Source of the DNA: Przewalskia tangutica
Taxonomy: Eukaryota > Streptophyta > Magnoliopsida > Solanales > Solanaceae
Assembly (NCBI GenBank): GCA_029844215.1
Contig: CM056736.1
Location: 52,885,562-52,949,561 of the forward strand
Reading direction: 5' to 3'
Length of the DNA: 64,000 nucleotides
The position numbers were made by a program, and so were the translations under genes. This document shows, piece by piece, positions 21,632 through 32,819 of the stretch. The number at the start of each line of letters is the position of its first letter. Position 1 is the first letter of the stretch. The notes under the pieces are model-generated. The model was not told the DNA's origin and did not search any database. It saw nothing but the letters and a program-made list of their open reading frames with translations.

Positions 21632-21712
21632 ATATATTCATGCTTTATTATTTTTGTCTTGACAGTTATGCACTAATTTTTTTCTTAAGCTTTAGCCTGC
21701 ATGAGCCTTAAT
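21632..21712 (+). other. Splice-acceptor-like unit, Ogre-1
   Basis: A T-rich run ends TGTCTTGACAG, followed by TTATGCACTAAT, a second T-rich tract and TTTAGCCTGCA. Similar units occur three times in Ogre-2 (43100, 44688, 44905). No spliced transcript can be shown from DNA alone. Confidence 0.4.
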
Positions 21713-21813
21713 TTACAGGAGCACAACGTGGAACTATCTCTTATGGCGAACCGAGACAATTTGTACCTCGAACGTCGATCTGCTATCCTTCAGCATCCCG
21801 CAATACCAATGGC

Positions 21814-22180
21814 CCCAGTGTCATCATAATTCGATACTGGAACAAAAAAATCAGTCGGCGTCAGCCTGTCTTTAATTTTGGCATCACAACAATACAGAAA
21901 CATAGTGTCATCATAATTCGACACTAGGACAAATTTTGAATTTGCTTCCGCCCTGTCTTTAATTTTCTAGCATCACAGAACCCAGTGTCATCATAATTCT
22001 ACACTGGAACAAAATTTTGAATCTGCATCTGTCCTGCCTTTAGTTTTCTAGCGCCACAGAACCTAGTGTCATCATAATTCGACACTGGAACAAATTTTTG
22101 GATCCGCGTTAGCCTTGCCTTTAATTTTCCAAATGTCACAATAACCCAGTGTCATCATAATATGACATTGGGACAAATTG
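21814..22180 (+). repeat. Ogre-1 CCCAGTGTC hairpin array, ~82-bp unit
   Basis: Five copies of an inverted repeat, CCCAGTGTCATCATAATTCG then ACACTGG, with spacers resembling GTCCTGCCTTTAGTTTTCTA. The unit at 22145 has changed both sides of the inner stem (GTCAT...ATGAC). It is homologous to 45178-45520 in Ogre-2. Confidence 0.85.
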
Positions 22181-22339
22181 TGAATCTTTATCAGCTTTGC
22201 GCTCAATTCCTAACATCAGAAATCTCTTTTTCTTCTTGAAAGCTCCATTTACTCATGTGTTTCCTAATCTTTGACCATCAGGACAAAATTGGCTATAAGT
22301 CAACGTCTTTGTCCGAAAACTCTTTCATCGTCTTCAGTC

Positions 22340-22353
22340 AAAGAGGGACAAAC
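22340..22353 (+). other. Ogre-1 polypurine tract
   Basis: AAAGAGGGACAAAC directly before the LTR TG. Ogre-2 has AAAAAGAGGGACAAGT in the same place. Confidence 0.7.
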
Positions 22354-23118
22354 TGTTGACACCCAATTTTATCCCTCTCATCTGATTATTATCTGTCATA
22401 TTAGATCCCCAACCCATTTTCCTTTAAATAAAATACACCTAAATTACTACCCAAACCTCTATAAATAAAAGCCCAAAACCACCTTTTATTTTCGTCCAGC
22501 CCACACCCTTTTCATTAATTCCCAAATCAGCCCAAAAACCCCATCCCAAAACAATTTCAATAACATACATTTAATTCTCATATTTCAGCCCATAAACCCA
22601 CAGCCCACAAACCTCAACACCCCAACCCAAATCATTCATTTATAACCATAACTCCCCCCATCGTCCAAATCAGACGAGCCATTACCCAAATCTTCACCCA
22701 ACGGAACCCTTGTACCCACCGGATTTCCCATCGCTGTCACCCTCATTCCCTTCAAACCGCCGGATAAACACCAACCTCAATGATATTGTCAGCTTTTCAT
22801 GTCACCTATCATTTCATCCATTCCCTTATACCTTTTGAAGCTTTCAGAGCGCTGTCAATTCATGTAGAGGTCGACTGTGACCTCTGAAAAGGGAATAACA
22901 CAAAAACCCTTTGGTCTTAAGCTCGCCTCTCACTCTATCGAATGGGTAAAGATGATGCTCATCAGATTGAAGCTTTAATAGCTCTCAAACGGCTCTTAAC
23001 CTTCAAATCGGATCTGAAAATGGAATTATCTTTGAACATTTTCATCTTTTCACTCAAAGAACCCCCAAGTTTCCCCCATTTATTTCACTGGTTTGAAATT
23101 CAAACTCAGTCTAGGGGC

Positions 23119-23127
23119 TATAAATAG
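23119..23127 (+). promoter_or_regulatory. TATA box of the Ogre-1 3' LTR
   Basis: TATAAATAG after GGGGC. The Ogre-2 LTRs have TATATAAAG at the matching place. Element B is inserted 11 bp downstream, separating the box from the expected start site. Confidence 0.6.
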
Positions 23128-23133
23128 AACCCT

Positions 23134-23138
23134 CATAG
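23134..23138. repeat. Left target-site duplication of element B (CATAG)
   Basis: Matches 32815-32819 exactly. Confidence 0.95.
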
Positions 23139-23473
23139 TGTTACACCCCGTATTTACAGGACATGTTTTAAGAATGTATGTGAGAATTCCTAATGTTAAG
23201 ATTAGAGACTTGTAAAAATTTATCGGAATTATGAAATTGTCGGAAAACGAATATTGTGACGAATGAGAGGGCGACACGTGTCACCCCCCTTATTGTTGCC
23301 TTGGACGAAATGGGTCATGGCCAAAATGGTCATTGACCATAGTCTTAAGATGACAAGTCTTGCAAGTTGTGAGCTTGAGAAAATTGACTAAGTCAAAGGG
23401 TCCACAAGTCTTGATATTTAATTGAAGCTCATCCAAGCTACCCATTTGTTCACATCTTGACCCTCAATTGTGC

Positions 23474-23482
23474 TATATAATA
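23474..23482 (+). promoter_or_regulatory. TATA box of element B 5' LTR
   Basis: TATATAATA followed by CTACTAGTAGCAAGACTAAG. Its twin is at 30305-30312 in the 3' LTR. Confidence 0.6.
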
Positions 23483-25245
23483 CTACTAGTAGCAAGACTA
23501 AGTTCCACACTTAGAAAAAATTTCAAGAATTTCAAGAACCCATCTAGGAGCTCACGGGTTTGGCTAGCTCTCAACACAAAAAAAAAATTGTTTGTTGTCC
23601 ATTTAGCTCCACACTTTAAACCAATGTTCATGAGTGTATTGTGAGTGTATCTCAATAGAAAAATCCCGGAAAGAGAGAGTTTTCGTGTTAGTCGCAAGGT
23701 GAAAACCTAGTTGCTTTTCGAGGTTTTGTTTGGAAGATTGAAGGAAATTTGTTGGTGTTGTTCTAAGGGTCTCAAGAAGCGGATTGAAGTGTCTAGAAGA
23801 GGCTCTAAGTTGCTAAGGAGGCGACTTGAGTGGAGTTGGATTAAGAATCGTTGAGGTAATAATCTTGGCTCTTAAGTGTTACAAGATTATATATTGTTGT
23901 TAGCCTTACATGTTTGCTAGCATGAAGTATATGTGTTGAAGTTTTATAAGTATTATGGATTGAGTGTAGCCTTAAATCCGAAATGTCATTTAAGCCTTGT
24001 GAAGTTGGATTACAATTTGGTCGTTTATTAGAATCGTCGCATGTTACTTACTTGAAGATTATAGTAGTTATAATCAATTGCGACTTGATATCATGTTATG
24101 CTAAAAACTTGGATTGAATTGGAAATTGGATAAGAATTGGTGTTATTGTGGCTCAATGTGGCCGAATTGGACTAGTAGATTGTATTAGTTTGATATCGTT
24201 TGTGGGGCGGAATTTTACACGTCTAGTAGGCGTGTAATACCCTATTGATTAATTGCATTGTTGGGCCTTAAATGTGGCGTGTTTGGTTATTGAATTCGGC
24301 CTTGAAAAAGGTGGCAAAGTATGTAGAAACAAAGGAAGTGCTGCCCGATTTTCCGTAGAATTTAGTGACTTTGCACTTGGAATATTCTACGTTTGAAGTA
24401 AGAAGTTAATAGACGTATTATGGTCATTATAGGTTGACTTACTACGTACGGCGAATTGGACTTAGCAAGTGGATTAAACCGAAGAGGTATGTGGAACTTT
24501 CTTATCTCTTGAGCATGAATAAGTTGTAAATGTATAGTACGGTGAGCGTCTGAGATTTTGACAATCTAGGTCCATTTGATATCCTTGGCTTATTTTAAGA
24601 ATGTCCAAGTTGATTGAGTTAGGGAATTAACTCACTTGTTTAAATATTAAGGATATCTTGGTTTTCAAAAGTTAAGAGACTTTAAGTATGTTGAAAGTAT
24701 TATTGATACTTGTTTTGTTGGAAAGTTTAAGTCTCTTGGTTATAAAGAAGTATGTAAGTTGCTAATGTATAAAGCTAGTATAACGGCTTTATGGGAAGTT
24801 GGTTATAATAGCTTTATGGAAAGATAAAAGAGTGGTTTACTCTAAGTAATTTAAGTATGTTAAATGACTTGAAATAACGAAAGGCAAATTGATTTAAAGG
24901 CATCAATTGCTTAAGGTTTTTAAAAGAAAGAAGTCACTTGATTTAGAAGCCCGAAAATGTATTTTTCTAAAAAGGTATTGTGACTTGTCTTAAAATGTAG
25001 TTATGACCTGATACTACGGTTATTAGTATCTTGGAAGTTTATATGAAAATGAGTCATTTTACAAGAATAGAAGTCGTAGTACTTTGGGTTAAACTCGGAT
25101 TTATAATGACATGTTAGTGCCTTAAGTAAACTAAAATGAGAGTGTATATGAATAAGACTAATAAGAAGTTAGGGGGATTTCTTAACTTGCTTACTTATTG
25201 TATGATAAGCCGGTAGTGCTTATGTTATGGATGATGGCCGATTGA

Positions 25246-25450
25246 GATAGGGTAAGAGTATATCTGAGGGGTAAATCCACAAGATCGTTATACCACCTTC
25301 TTGAGTAGAGTATATCGAGGGTAAATCCCAGATCGTTATACCACCTTCTTGAGGGTAGAGTATATCGAGGGTAGATCCCCAAGATCGTTATACCACCTGC
25401 TTCAGGGTAAGAGTATAAATGAGGGGTAAATCCCCAAGATCGTTATACCA
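25246..25450 (+). repeat. Stem-loop tandem array, element B 5' LTR
   Basis: About four units of AGGGTAAGAGTATA, GAGGGGTAAATCCCC, AAGATCGTTATACCACC. The inner stem is weaker than in A (GGGG...CCCC with a TAAAT loop). The second and third units have lost bases in G and C runs. Confidence 0.8.
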
Positions 25451-25992
25451 CATGTTTCCGTGGATTTGCTACCCATACTTTTGATTACTCTCATTGTTAG
25501 TAAGGCACTGTGTACTATTATTTGAGTTATCATACCTCTCGCTTTATTATAGACTTATGATTTCATTCTGATCTTTCAGTTTCACATATTTGGTATATGT
25601 TGTCTTGACCTCCTTGAGGGGCTCTGTTACGTGCAGGTAGAAGTCTGAGTTCTTGATCCTCGCTCTTAGGATCACTGTTCGGTTGTTGAGAAGCTCCTTT
25701 ATTCGGAGGCTTATCCTGGTATTGTCGGTTGTTGTACATTCAGGGTATGGCGGGGCCTGTCACTTGAGTTATTATTCTTATAGTTCTGTAGTGACATTGT
25801 GGTTGGGTTGTAAAGAAAAAAAATGTTATGTTTTATTTGTATAGTTTACTTAAGGTGGCCTTATCGGCTAGCCTGTTGTTATTTTTATGCTTAAGCATTT
25901 TATCGATTCGCGTATGTTCATTGCTATTCTACGATGTATACGAGAGGGTGCGGGTAGGGCACGATCGCGAGCAGAGTCAGTCGTGACAAAAG

Positions 25993-26004
25993 TGGTATCA
26001 GAGC
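25993..26004 (+). promoter_or_regulatory. Primer binding site of element B
   Basis: TGGTATCAGAGC, the exact complement of the 3' end of plant initiator-Met tRNA as used by many LTR elements, four bases after the LTR. Confidence 0.88.
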
Positions 26005-26050
26005 AGTTAGTCCTCGGAAAGTGTCTACATACCGTGTCTAGTAGAGTCTT

Positions 26051-26084
26051 GATTATCGGTGTGTTGTGCACCACATCTATAATC
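26051..26084 (+). other. Leader hairpin with palindromic GTGCAC loop, element B
   Basis: GATTAT (26051-26056) pairs with ATAATC (26079-26084). After one mismatch, 26058-26063 pairs with 26072-26077. The apical loop 26064-26071 contains GTGCAC, a six-base palindrome. It lies about 50 bases past the primer site. Confidence 0.65.
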
Positions 26085-26899
26085 AGGAGTCTGCAGGACA
26101 TTTAGGATTGATTTCCATTCTTCTCACTCTAAGATCGTGCGATAGAGCTGTATGGTTAGGGTCGTCTCTCCCTAACAAGTTATGTTGTTTGCAGCTACGA
26201 GAAAGGCAGCAGTGACCCAGGAAAGATTATGTGGATTGCGTATCCAGGTTGGTAATGTTTGTAGTATAGTTGGTATTGGGACATACAACTATACAGATTT
26301 ATGTATGGGGGTCACATATGTGTTGCCTAGGATGATTTTAGATTACCAGGATTTGGTAAGGACTAAATAAATACCGGGAAGGTATGAACAGTTAAGGAAC
26401 TCTCATCAAGGTTTTACGTGCTAATTTGAGATAATTAGGTGATGATGAGTTGTGTGAGAATGTAATGGACCCTTAAGAGGTTAATTAAGGGACTTAATGG
26501 AAGACTATGTTAATAGATTGAGCTACGTAGTGGGATTTCGAGAATGGTACGGGTGAGATCCGTATGGAGTAAGTATGGTTGTTGTGGATAAGACAACCCG
26601 ATTATAGTATATTGAGAAGTTTTTGTACCCGTTTACGGGGGGACTGATAAGTTAGGCTTGGAGCATGGAAATTGTGAGCCTAGGAATGTTGATAACCACC
26701 GAGACCTTAGATATATAAGGCCTTCTCGGGTAGTAAAAAGTTAAGACAGACCAAGGAAAAGAGTTAAATACGACGCCGAGTCGGGTTGGGGATCTATTAA
26801 GGGTCGCCCCATAGCTTGTAATGAAATGGGATCAGTTAGTAGTAGTCGCCACGTGACGAGTCACGAGGGTGCAAGGCCCAGTTTAGTTAATCATTTTAC

Positions 26900-26926
26900 G
26901 GGTTCGTGGGCGTGTTCCACCGAACC
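26900..26926 (+). other. Second internal hairpin, element B
   Basis: GGTTCGTGG and CCACCGAACC pair with one bulged base around a 7-base loop. Element A has the same stem with a different loop at about 8855-8882 and 13898-13922. Confidence 0.6.
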
Positions 26927-28249
26927 AGTTGTGAGCGGAATGGGCCTTATATTGTTTAATTTAGTAACTCCAAAGAGTGGAGGCCAGAATTAGTATGAAA
27001 TTTATGTACGCATGCTAGTATAAGTTTGGAAATGCGGAAGAAATGCGACCGGTGAAAAAGAGCAACCAAGTGTAAAGAAATAAAGCACGAATCTATGAGA
27101 ACCTTCGAGGTGACTACACGTGAGTGTTGGGTGGTAGCCGGCGGGTAGATAATTGTCGATAACGTCGATCGTTGGACCCTAGCAGACCTAAGCGGTGTTA
27201 TGGCGAACATTGAGGTCATTATGAGTACGGGTTAGTTGGCCTCTTGTTATGCCAACGTTGACTGCAGATAGAGATTGGCTCGATTCGGTTTTACGGTAGT
27301 GATTATCCAGTGTAAAGGAAGAGAAGTGGTAGTAACCAGTGAATTATCCTTCCTTCTTTGGCATCATTGTTTTTCTTTTTAAGTCTGTGTAACTTGTTCA
27401 CTTGAGGTAAATTGACGCAGAAAGTAAGTAATAATTGAATTTGAAGGAATTTAGGTTAAGTACCCTTGGAGGTACTTGGAGTTGGTTTGGTGTGGCGGTC
27501 AGGGCCACGACCTTCCGAATAATTTCAGGAAAATGTACAATGCAAGAATAAAATAAGTACGAGTGCTGCCGGCGGAAAGTTGAGGGCATCTTTGGTAGGT
27601 TGGAAAATCTACACGAACTTAAAGGCAGGTGCGTGATGATTAGATAATTACTGGACCGCAAGAGGACCCTGTGATTATGGTTGTGACTCCAAGGAAAGTT
27701 TAAGAAAGGGAGATAAGTTCTCTTCCCCACGTAAAAGGACAGTTTTACGTATTATGGGGTTGCGTGTACCCATGTTGTTAGACGCAGGATATGAGACTGG
27801 TAAGGTCTTCGGTATCGTCATGCCATAGGTTACAGTTATAGATAACCGTGGGAAAAGTGTTGTGTTGGGGTAATTAAGAACGACATACGAATTGGTCGAG
27901 GAAGTATCGTAAAGATATAAATGCAGGTTGTACGCATGTATGAAACTGTACGATTATGAATCAAGACAGAAATACTTTTACTAATAATAAGCCTAAGGTA
28001 AGGATATGACCAGAATGATAAAGGAGAATACGGCTATGGTTATGTAAGTTGCACGAGATATGATTACCCCAGACTAGTGTAAGACCATTAGTAAATAATG
28101 GGCAGTAAGAACACCTCGAGGAAAGGTGGTAGCATCGGGTTACTACTTTACGAGATCAAGGAAATCCCCCCCCCTAAATTGTAATTGACAGGAAGTCTTA
28201 GCCAGGAGGAAAGCAAAGGAATCAAATCTAAGTTTAGTGAACAAGTTTG

Positions 28250-29790
28250 GTTGCAACAGAGAAAGGGAAACAGGAACCATAGGTGAGATTAAGGATACCC
28301 GAATATTTCGCAGGAATGAGAAAGGCTTCCAGTTATTGGAAGATAAGTTGACTCGACTACAGTTCTAACTCCTCCTGAAAGGCTAGAGGGTTAGGTTATT
28401 ATGATAGCACGTTGGGTGTTGGGCTAGGTTGTGTGCTGACGCAACCCGATAAGGATACAGGAAAGGAAATTACGCCACTTCCGATTTAGACCTGGCGGCA
28501 GTTAAACCATGCCTTGAAGATTTGGGGGCATGACGTATATATAGACTTCATGTGGATATTCGTGCAGACCACAAAAGCCTCCGGTATATCTGCAGACTGA
28601 GCAGTAGAATTTGCGACGGTGGTTAGAGTTATTCAAGGATTGTGATATCGATATCCTATACCACCCAGGGAAAGCCAAGACAGTTAAAGATACTCTTAGT
28701 CGCGGATCTAAGGGTAGTATGCCAGATGGGCAGCCAGATAGACTGGACGTGGTCCGTGAGATTCTTCAGTTACCGAGCCTAGGGGTTCGATTATTTGTTT
28801 CCAAGGTTAATGAAGTTTAGATCCGAGAGGTTGCCGAGTCTTCCGTCGTTGAGGAGGTGAAGAGCGGCAGTATGAGGATCGATCATGATCTGATATCGAG
28901 ATACGGCTCTCAGAAGAGAAGAGCTGTTTGAGTAGCCGGATGAGGTGCTATGATATGAGATAGATTGTGTGCCGGTCTTTGCGGCAGACTAGTCAGCAGG
29001 TTTTAGGGGAGGCATACAGTGCTTATTGCTCAAATTGTTCGGGGCCGACTAAGTCGTGTCGTGACCTCAGATGTATGTATGGGTAAGATAACCGGAAAAG
29101 GGACATAGCGGAGTTTGTTGCTTAATAACCGAATTAGTAGCAGGTCATGGTTGAACACCAGAAGCCCAGTGGGCTATTACAGGCGATTTAGACCCCGACT
29201 TAGACATGGGAGGTAATTTAAATGGATCTTGTTACAGGGTGGCATTGTACTCAGAGGAAGTGCGACTCCCTGGGGGTCATGATAAATAGGCTGACGAAAC
29301 CAGCCGTGTTCTTCCAGTTAGGACCACTTACTCGGCTGAGGTTCGTGCTAGCCTTTATAGCAGGGGGATTGTGAGACTGCACGGGGTTCCTACGTTTATG
29401 ATGTCAGACAGATGAGCTCGATTACAGATAACTTCTGGAGGTTTTTCAGAAGGTTTTAGGGACACAGGTGAGTCTCAGTGTTGCATTACACCCTCAGACC
29501 GATGGACAGGCATAGCGTACTATCCAGGCACTTGAGGATAGGTTGCGGGCATGTGTTCTTGATTTCAGAAATAGCCGGAAGGGTTAATTGCCTCTTGTTG
29601 TGTTACGTACGATAACAGATACCCTTCGGTATTGGATGGCCTGTATGAGGCCTTGTATGTAGAAAGTGTAGATCGCCGGTTGGATGGTTCGACATAGGCG
29701 AGGTTGATTATTTGGTCGGACTTGATTCACGGTGTGGATAAGAAGCTTATCCGGGAAAGATTATTAGTAAGCTTAGAGTCAGCAGAAGCT
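28250..29790 (+). pseudogene. RT end, RNase H and integrase relic of element B pol
   Basis: Recognisable patches follow Gypsy-1 pol order. FQLLEDKLT lies at about 28325, a GVGLG-type RNase H start at about 28410, and an intact stretch at 28611-28820 (WLELFKDCDIDILYHPGKA then TLSRGSKGS) holds the RNase H end. From about 28985 to 29790 come the zinc-binding module, a degraded core and an APYEALYG-like patch with many frame changes. The expected catalytic residues of integrase cannot be read. No chromodomain remains before the purine tract. It is clearly non-functional. Confidence 0.8.
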
Positions 29791-29956
29791 TTACGCAGAT
29801 AACCGACGTTGACACATGGGGTTCAGCTTGACATTTTAGTATGAGTATTGTTGTGTGGCCTCGTGTGGTATTATTGGTATGTAGGGGTTGTAAAAGAAGA
29901 CTATGTCGCTATCTTTAAGTTTGACTCCCGAAAGAACATTCGGGGACGAATGTTTT

Positions 29957-29970
29957 TAAGGGGGGAAGAA
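29957..29970 (+). other. Element B polypurine tract
   Basis: TTAAGGGGGGAAGAA-type tract ending just before the LTR, preceded by the palindrome CATTCGGGGACGAATG. Confidence 0.85.
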
Positions 29971-32814
29971 TGTTACACCCCGTATTTACAGGACATGTTT
30001 TAAGAACGTACGTGAGAATTACTAATGTTAAGATTAGAGACTTGTAAAAATTTATCGGAATTATGAAATTGTCGGAAAACGAATATTGTGACGAATGGGA
30101 GGGCGACACGTGTCACCCCCTTATTGTTGCCTTGGACGAAATGGGTCATGGCCAAAATGGTCATTGACCATAGTCTTAAGATGACAAGTCTTGCAAGTTG
30201 TGAGCTTGAGAAAATTGACTAAGTCAAAGGGTCCACAAGTCTTGATATTTAATTGAAGCTCATCCAAGCCACCCATTTGTTCACATCTTGACCCTCCATT
30301 GTGCTATATAATACTACTAGTAGCAAGACTAAGTTCCACACTTAGAAAAAATTTCAAGAATTTCAAGAACCCATCTAGGAGCTCTCGGGTTTGGCTAGCT
30401 CTCAACACACAAAAAAAAATTGTTGTCCATTTAGCTCCACACTTTAAACCAAGGTTCATGAGTGTATTGTGAGTGTATCTCAATAGAAAAATCCCGGAAA
30501 GAGAGAGTTTTCGTGTTAGTCGCAAGGTGAAAACCTAGTTGCTTTTCTAGGTTTTGTTTGGAAGATTGAAGGAAATTTGTTGGTGTTGTTCTAAGGGTCT
30601 CAAGAAGCGGACTAAAGTGTCTAGAAGAGGCTCTAAGTTGCTAAGGAGCGACTTCAAAATTGGAGTTGGATTAAGAATTGTTGAGGTAATAATCTTGGCT
30701 CTTAAGTGTTACAAGATTATATATTGGTGTTAGCCTTACATGTTTGCTAGCATGAAGTATATGTGTTGAAGTTTTATAAGTATTATGGATTGATTGTAGC
30801 CTTAAATCCAAAATGTCATTTAAGCCTTGTGAAGTTGGATTACAATTTGGCCGTTTATTAGAATCGTCGCATGTTACTTACTTGAAGATTATAGTAGTTA
30901 TAATCGATTGCGACTTGATATCATGTTATGCTAACAACTTGGATTGAAATGGAAATTGGATAAGAATTGGTGTTATTGTGTCTCAATGTGGCCGAATTGG
31001 ACTAGTAGATTGTATTAGTTTGATATCGTTTGTGGGGCGGAATTTTACACGTCTAGTAGGCGTGTAATCCCCTATTGATTAATTGCATTGTTGGGCCTTA
31101 AATGTGGCGTGTTTGGTTATTGAATTCGGCCTTGAAAAAGGTGGCAAAGTATGTAGAAACAAAGGAAGTCTTTGCCCGATTTTCCGTAGAATTTAGTGAC
31201 TTTGCACTTGGAATATTCTACGTTTGAAGTAAGTTAATAGACGTATTATGGTCATTATAGGTTGACATACTACGTACGGCGAATTGGACTTAGCAAGTGG
31301 ATTAAACCGAAGAGGTATGTGGAACTTTCTTATCTCTTGAGCATGAATAAGTTGTAAATGTATAGTACGGTAGACGTACAAGATTTTGACAATCTAGGTC
31401 CATTTGATATCCTTGGATTATTTTAAGAATGTCCAAGTTGATTGAGTTAGGGAATTAACTCACTTGTTTAAATATTAAGGATATCTTGGTTTTCAAAAGT
31501 TAAGAGACTTTAAGTATGTTGAAAGTATTATTGATACTTGTTTTGTTGGAAAGTTTAAGTCTCTTGGTTATAAAGAAGTATGTAAGTTGCTAATGTATAA
31601 AGCTAGTATAACGGCTTTATGGGAAGTTGGTTATAATAGCTTTATGGAAAGATAAAAAGAGTGGTTTACTCTAAGTAATTTAAGTATGTTAAATGACTTG
31701 AAATAACGAAAGGCAAATTGATTTAAAGGCATCAATTGCTTAAGGTTTTTAAAAGAAAGAAGTCACTTGATTTAGAAGCCCGAAAATGTATTTTTCTAAA
31801 AAGGTATTGTGACTTGTCTTAAAATGTAGTTATGACCTGATACTACGGTTATTAGTATCTTGGAAGTTTATATGAAAATGAGTCATTTTAAAAGAATAGA
31901 AGTACGTAGTACTTTGGGCTAAACTCCCGGATTTATAATGACATGTTAGTGCCTTAAGTAAACTAAAATTAGAGTGTATATGAATAAGACTAATAAGAAG
32001 TTAGGGGGATTTCTTAACTTGCTTACTTATTGTATGATAAGCCGGTAGTGCTTATGTTATGTATGATGGTCGATTGAGATAGGGTAAGAGTATATCTGAG
32101 GGGTAAATCCCCAAGATCGTTATACCACCTTCTTGAGTAAGAGTATATCCGAGGGTAAATCCCAGATCGTTATACCACCTTCTTGGGGTAAGAGTATATC
32201 GAGGTAGATCCCCAAGATCGTTATACCACCGGGGTAAGAGTATAAATGAGGGTAAATCCCAAGATCGTTATACCACTGTTTAGTGGATTTGCTACCCATA
32301 CTTTTGATTACTCATTGTTAGTAAGGCCTGTGTCGTTATTTGAGTTATCATACACATCTCGATTTATTATAGACTTATGATTTCATTCTGATTTCTGGTT
32401 TCACATATTTGGTACATGGTGTCGACCTCCTTGGAGGCTGCGTTAATCTGCATGAGTAGAGTCTGATTCTTGATCCCGCTCTTAGGATCACCTTTGTTCA
32501 CCGTTGAGAAGATCCTTTATTCCGGAGGTTTATCCCTGGTATTGTCGGTTGTTGTACATTCAGGGGTATGGCGGGGCCCTGTCCCGCCAGAGTTGTTATT
32601 CTTAGAGGTATGTAGTCACATTGTGGTTGGGTTGTAAAGAAAAAAAATGTATTGTTTTATTTGTATAGTTTACGGAAGGTGGCCTTATCGGCTAGCCTGT
32701 TGTTATTTTTATGCTTAAGCATTTTATCAGTTGCGTATGTTCATTGCTATTCTCGATGTATCTGAGAGAGGGTGCCTGGTAGGGCACGATCGCGAGCTTG
32801 GTCGGGTCGTGACA
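29971..32814 (+). repeat. Element B 3' LTR (2844 bp)
   Basis: Almost the same as the 5' LTR, with a TATA box at 30305-30312 and a stem-loop array at about 32085-32280 that has lost bases in several units. Confidence 0.92.
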
Positions 32815-32819
32815 CATAG
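32815..32819. repeat. Right target-site duplication of element B (CATAG)
   Basis: Exact copy of 23134-23138. Confidence 0.95.

Larger units (their letters stand above)
22354..23138 (+). repeat. Ogre-1 3' LTR, first part
   Basis: It starts TGTTGACACCCAATTTTATC, nearly the same as the Ogre-2 LTR start. It contains a TATA box at 23119-23127. Element B interrupts it at 23139 and it continues at 32815. Confidence 0.82.
23139..25988 (+). repeat. Element B 5' LTR (2850 bp)
   Basis: It runs from TGTTACACCCCGTATTTACA to GTCGTGACA. TATA box TATATAATA lies at 23474-23482. The motif TAACGGCTTTATGGGAAGTT lies at about 24781-24800, and a stem-loop array at about 25246-25450. Confidence 0.92.
26005..28240 (+). 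other. Element B leader and decayed 5' internal region
   Basis: The first ~1050 bp align with element A internal domains and include the leader hairpin (26051-26084) and a second hairpin (26900-26926). From about 27040 to 28240 the sequence is unique in this window. It should correspond to gag, protease and RT by position, but I cannot recognise a protein in any frame. Confidence 0.6.
23139..32814 (+). mobile_element. Element B: Ty3/gypsy retrotransposon with 2.85-kb LTRs and wrecked pol
   Basis: 5' LTR 23139-25988, internal 25989-29970, 3' LTR 29971-32814, flanked by CATAG duplications. The primer site is a perfect initiator-Met type. The LTRs are nearly identical, so the insertion is recent, yet the internal pol is heavily degenerate. 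It must therefore have moved as an already defective element with help in trans. It shares leader, LTR ends and LTR motifs with element A. Confidence 0.92.

Noticed and set aside
20718..22180. CRISPR-like regular arrays
   Set aside because: Units are contiguous tandem repeats without unique spacers, in plant retrotransposon DNA.
27398..27730. 110-codon reverse-strand frame in element B
   Set aside because: It lies in decayed internal sequence of the element, antisense, with no similarity I recognise.
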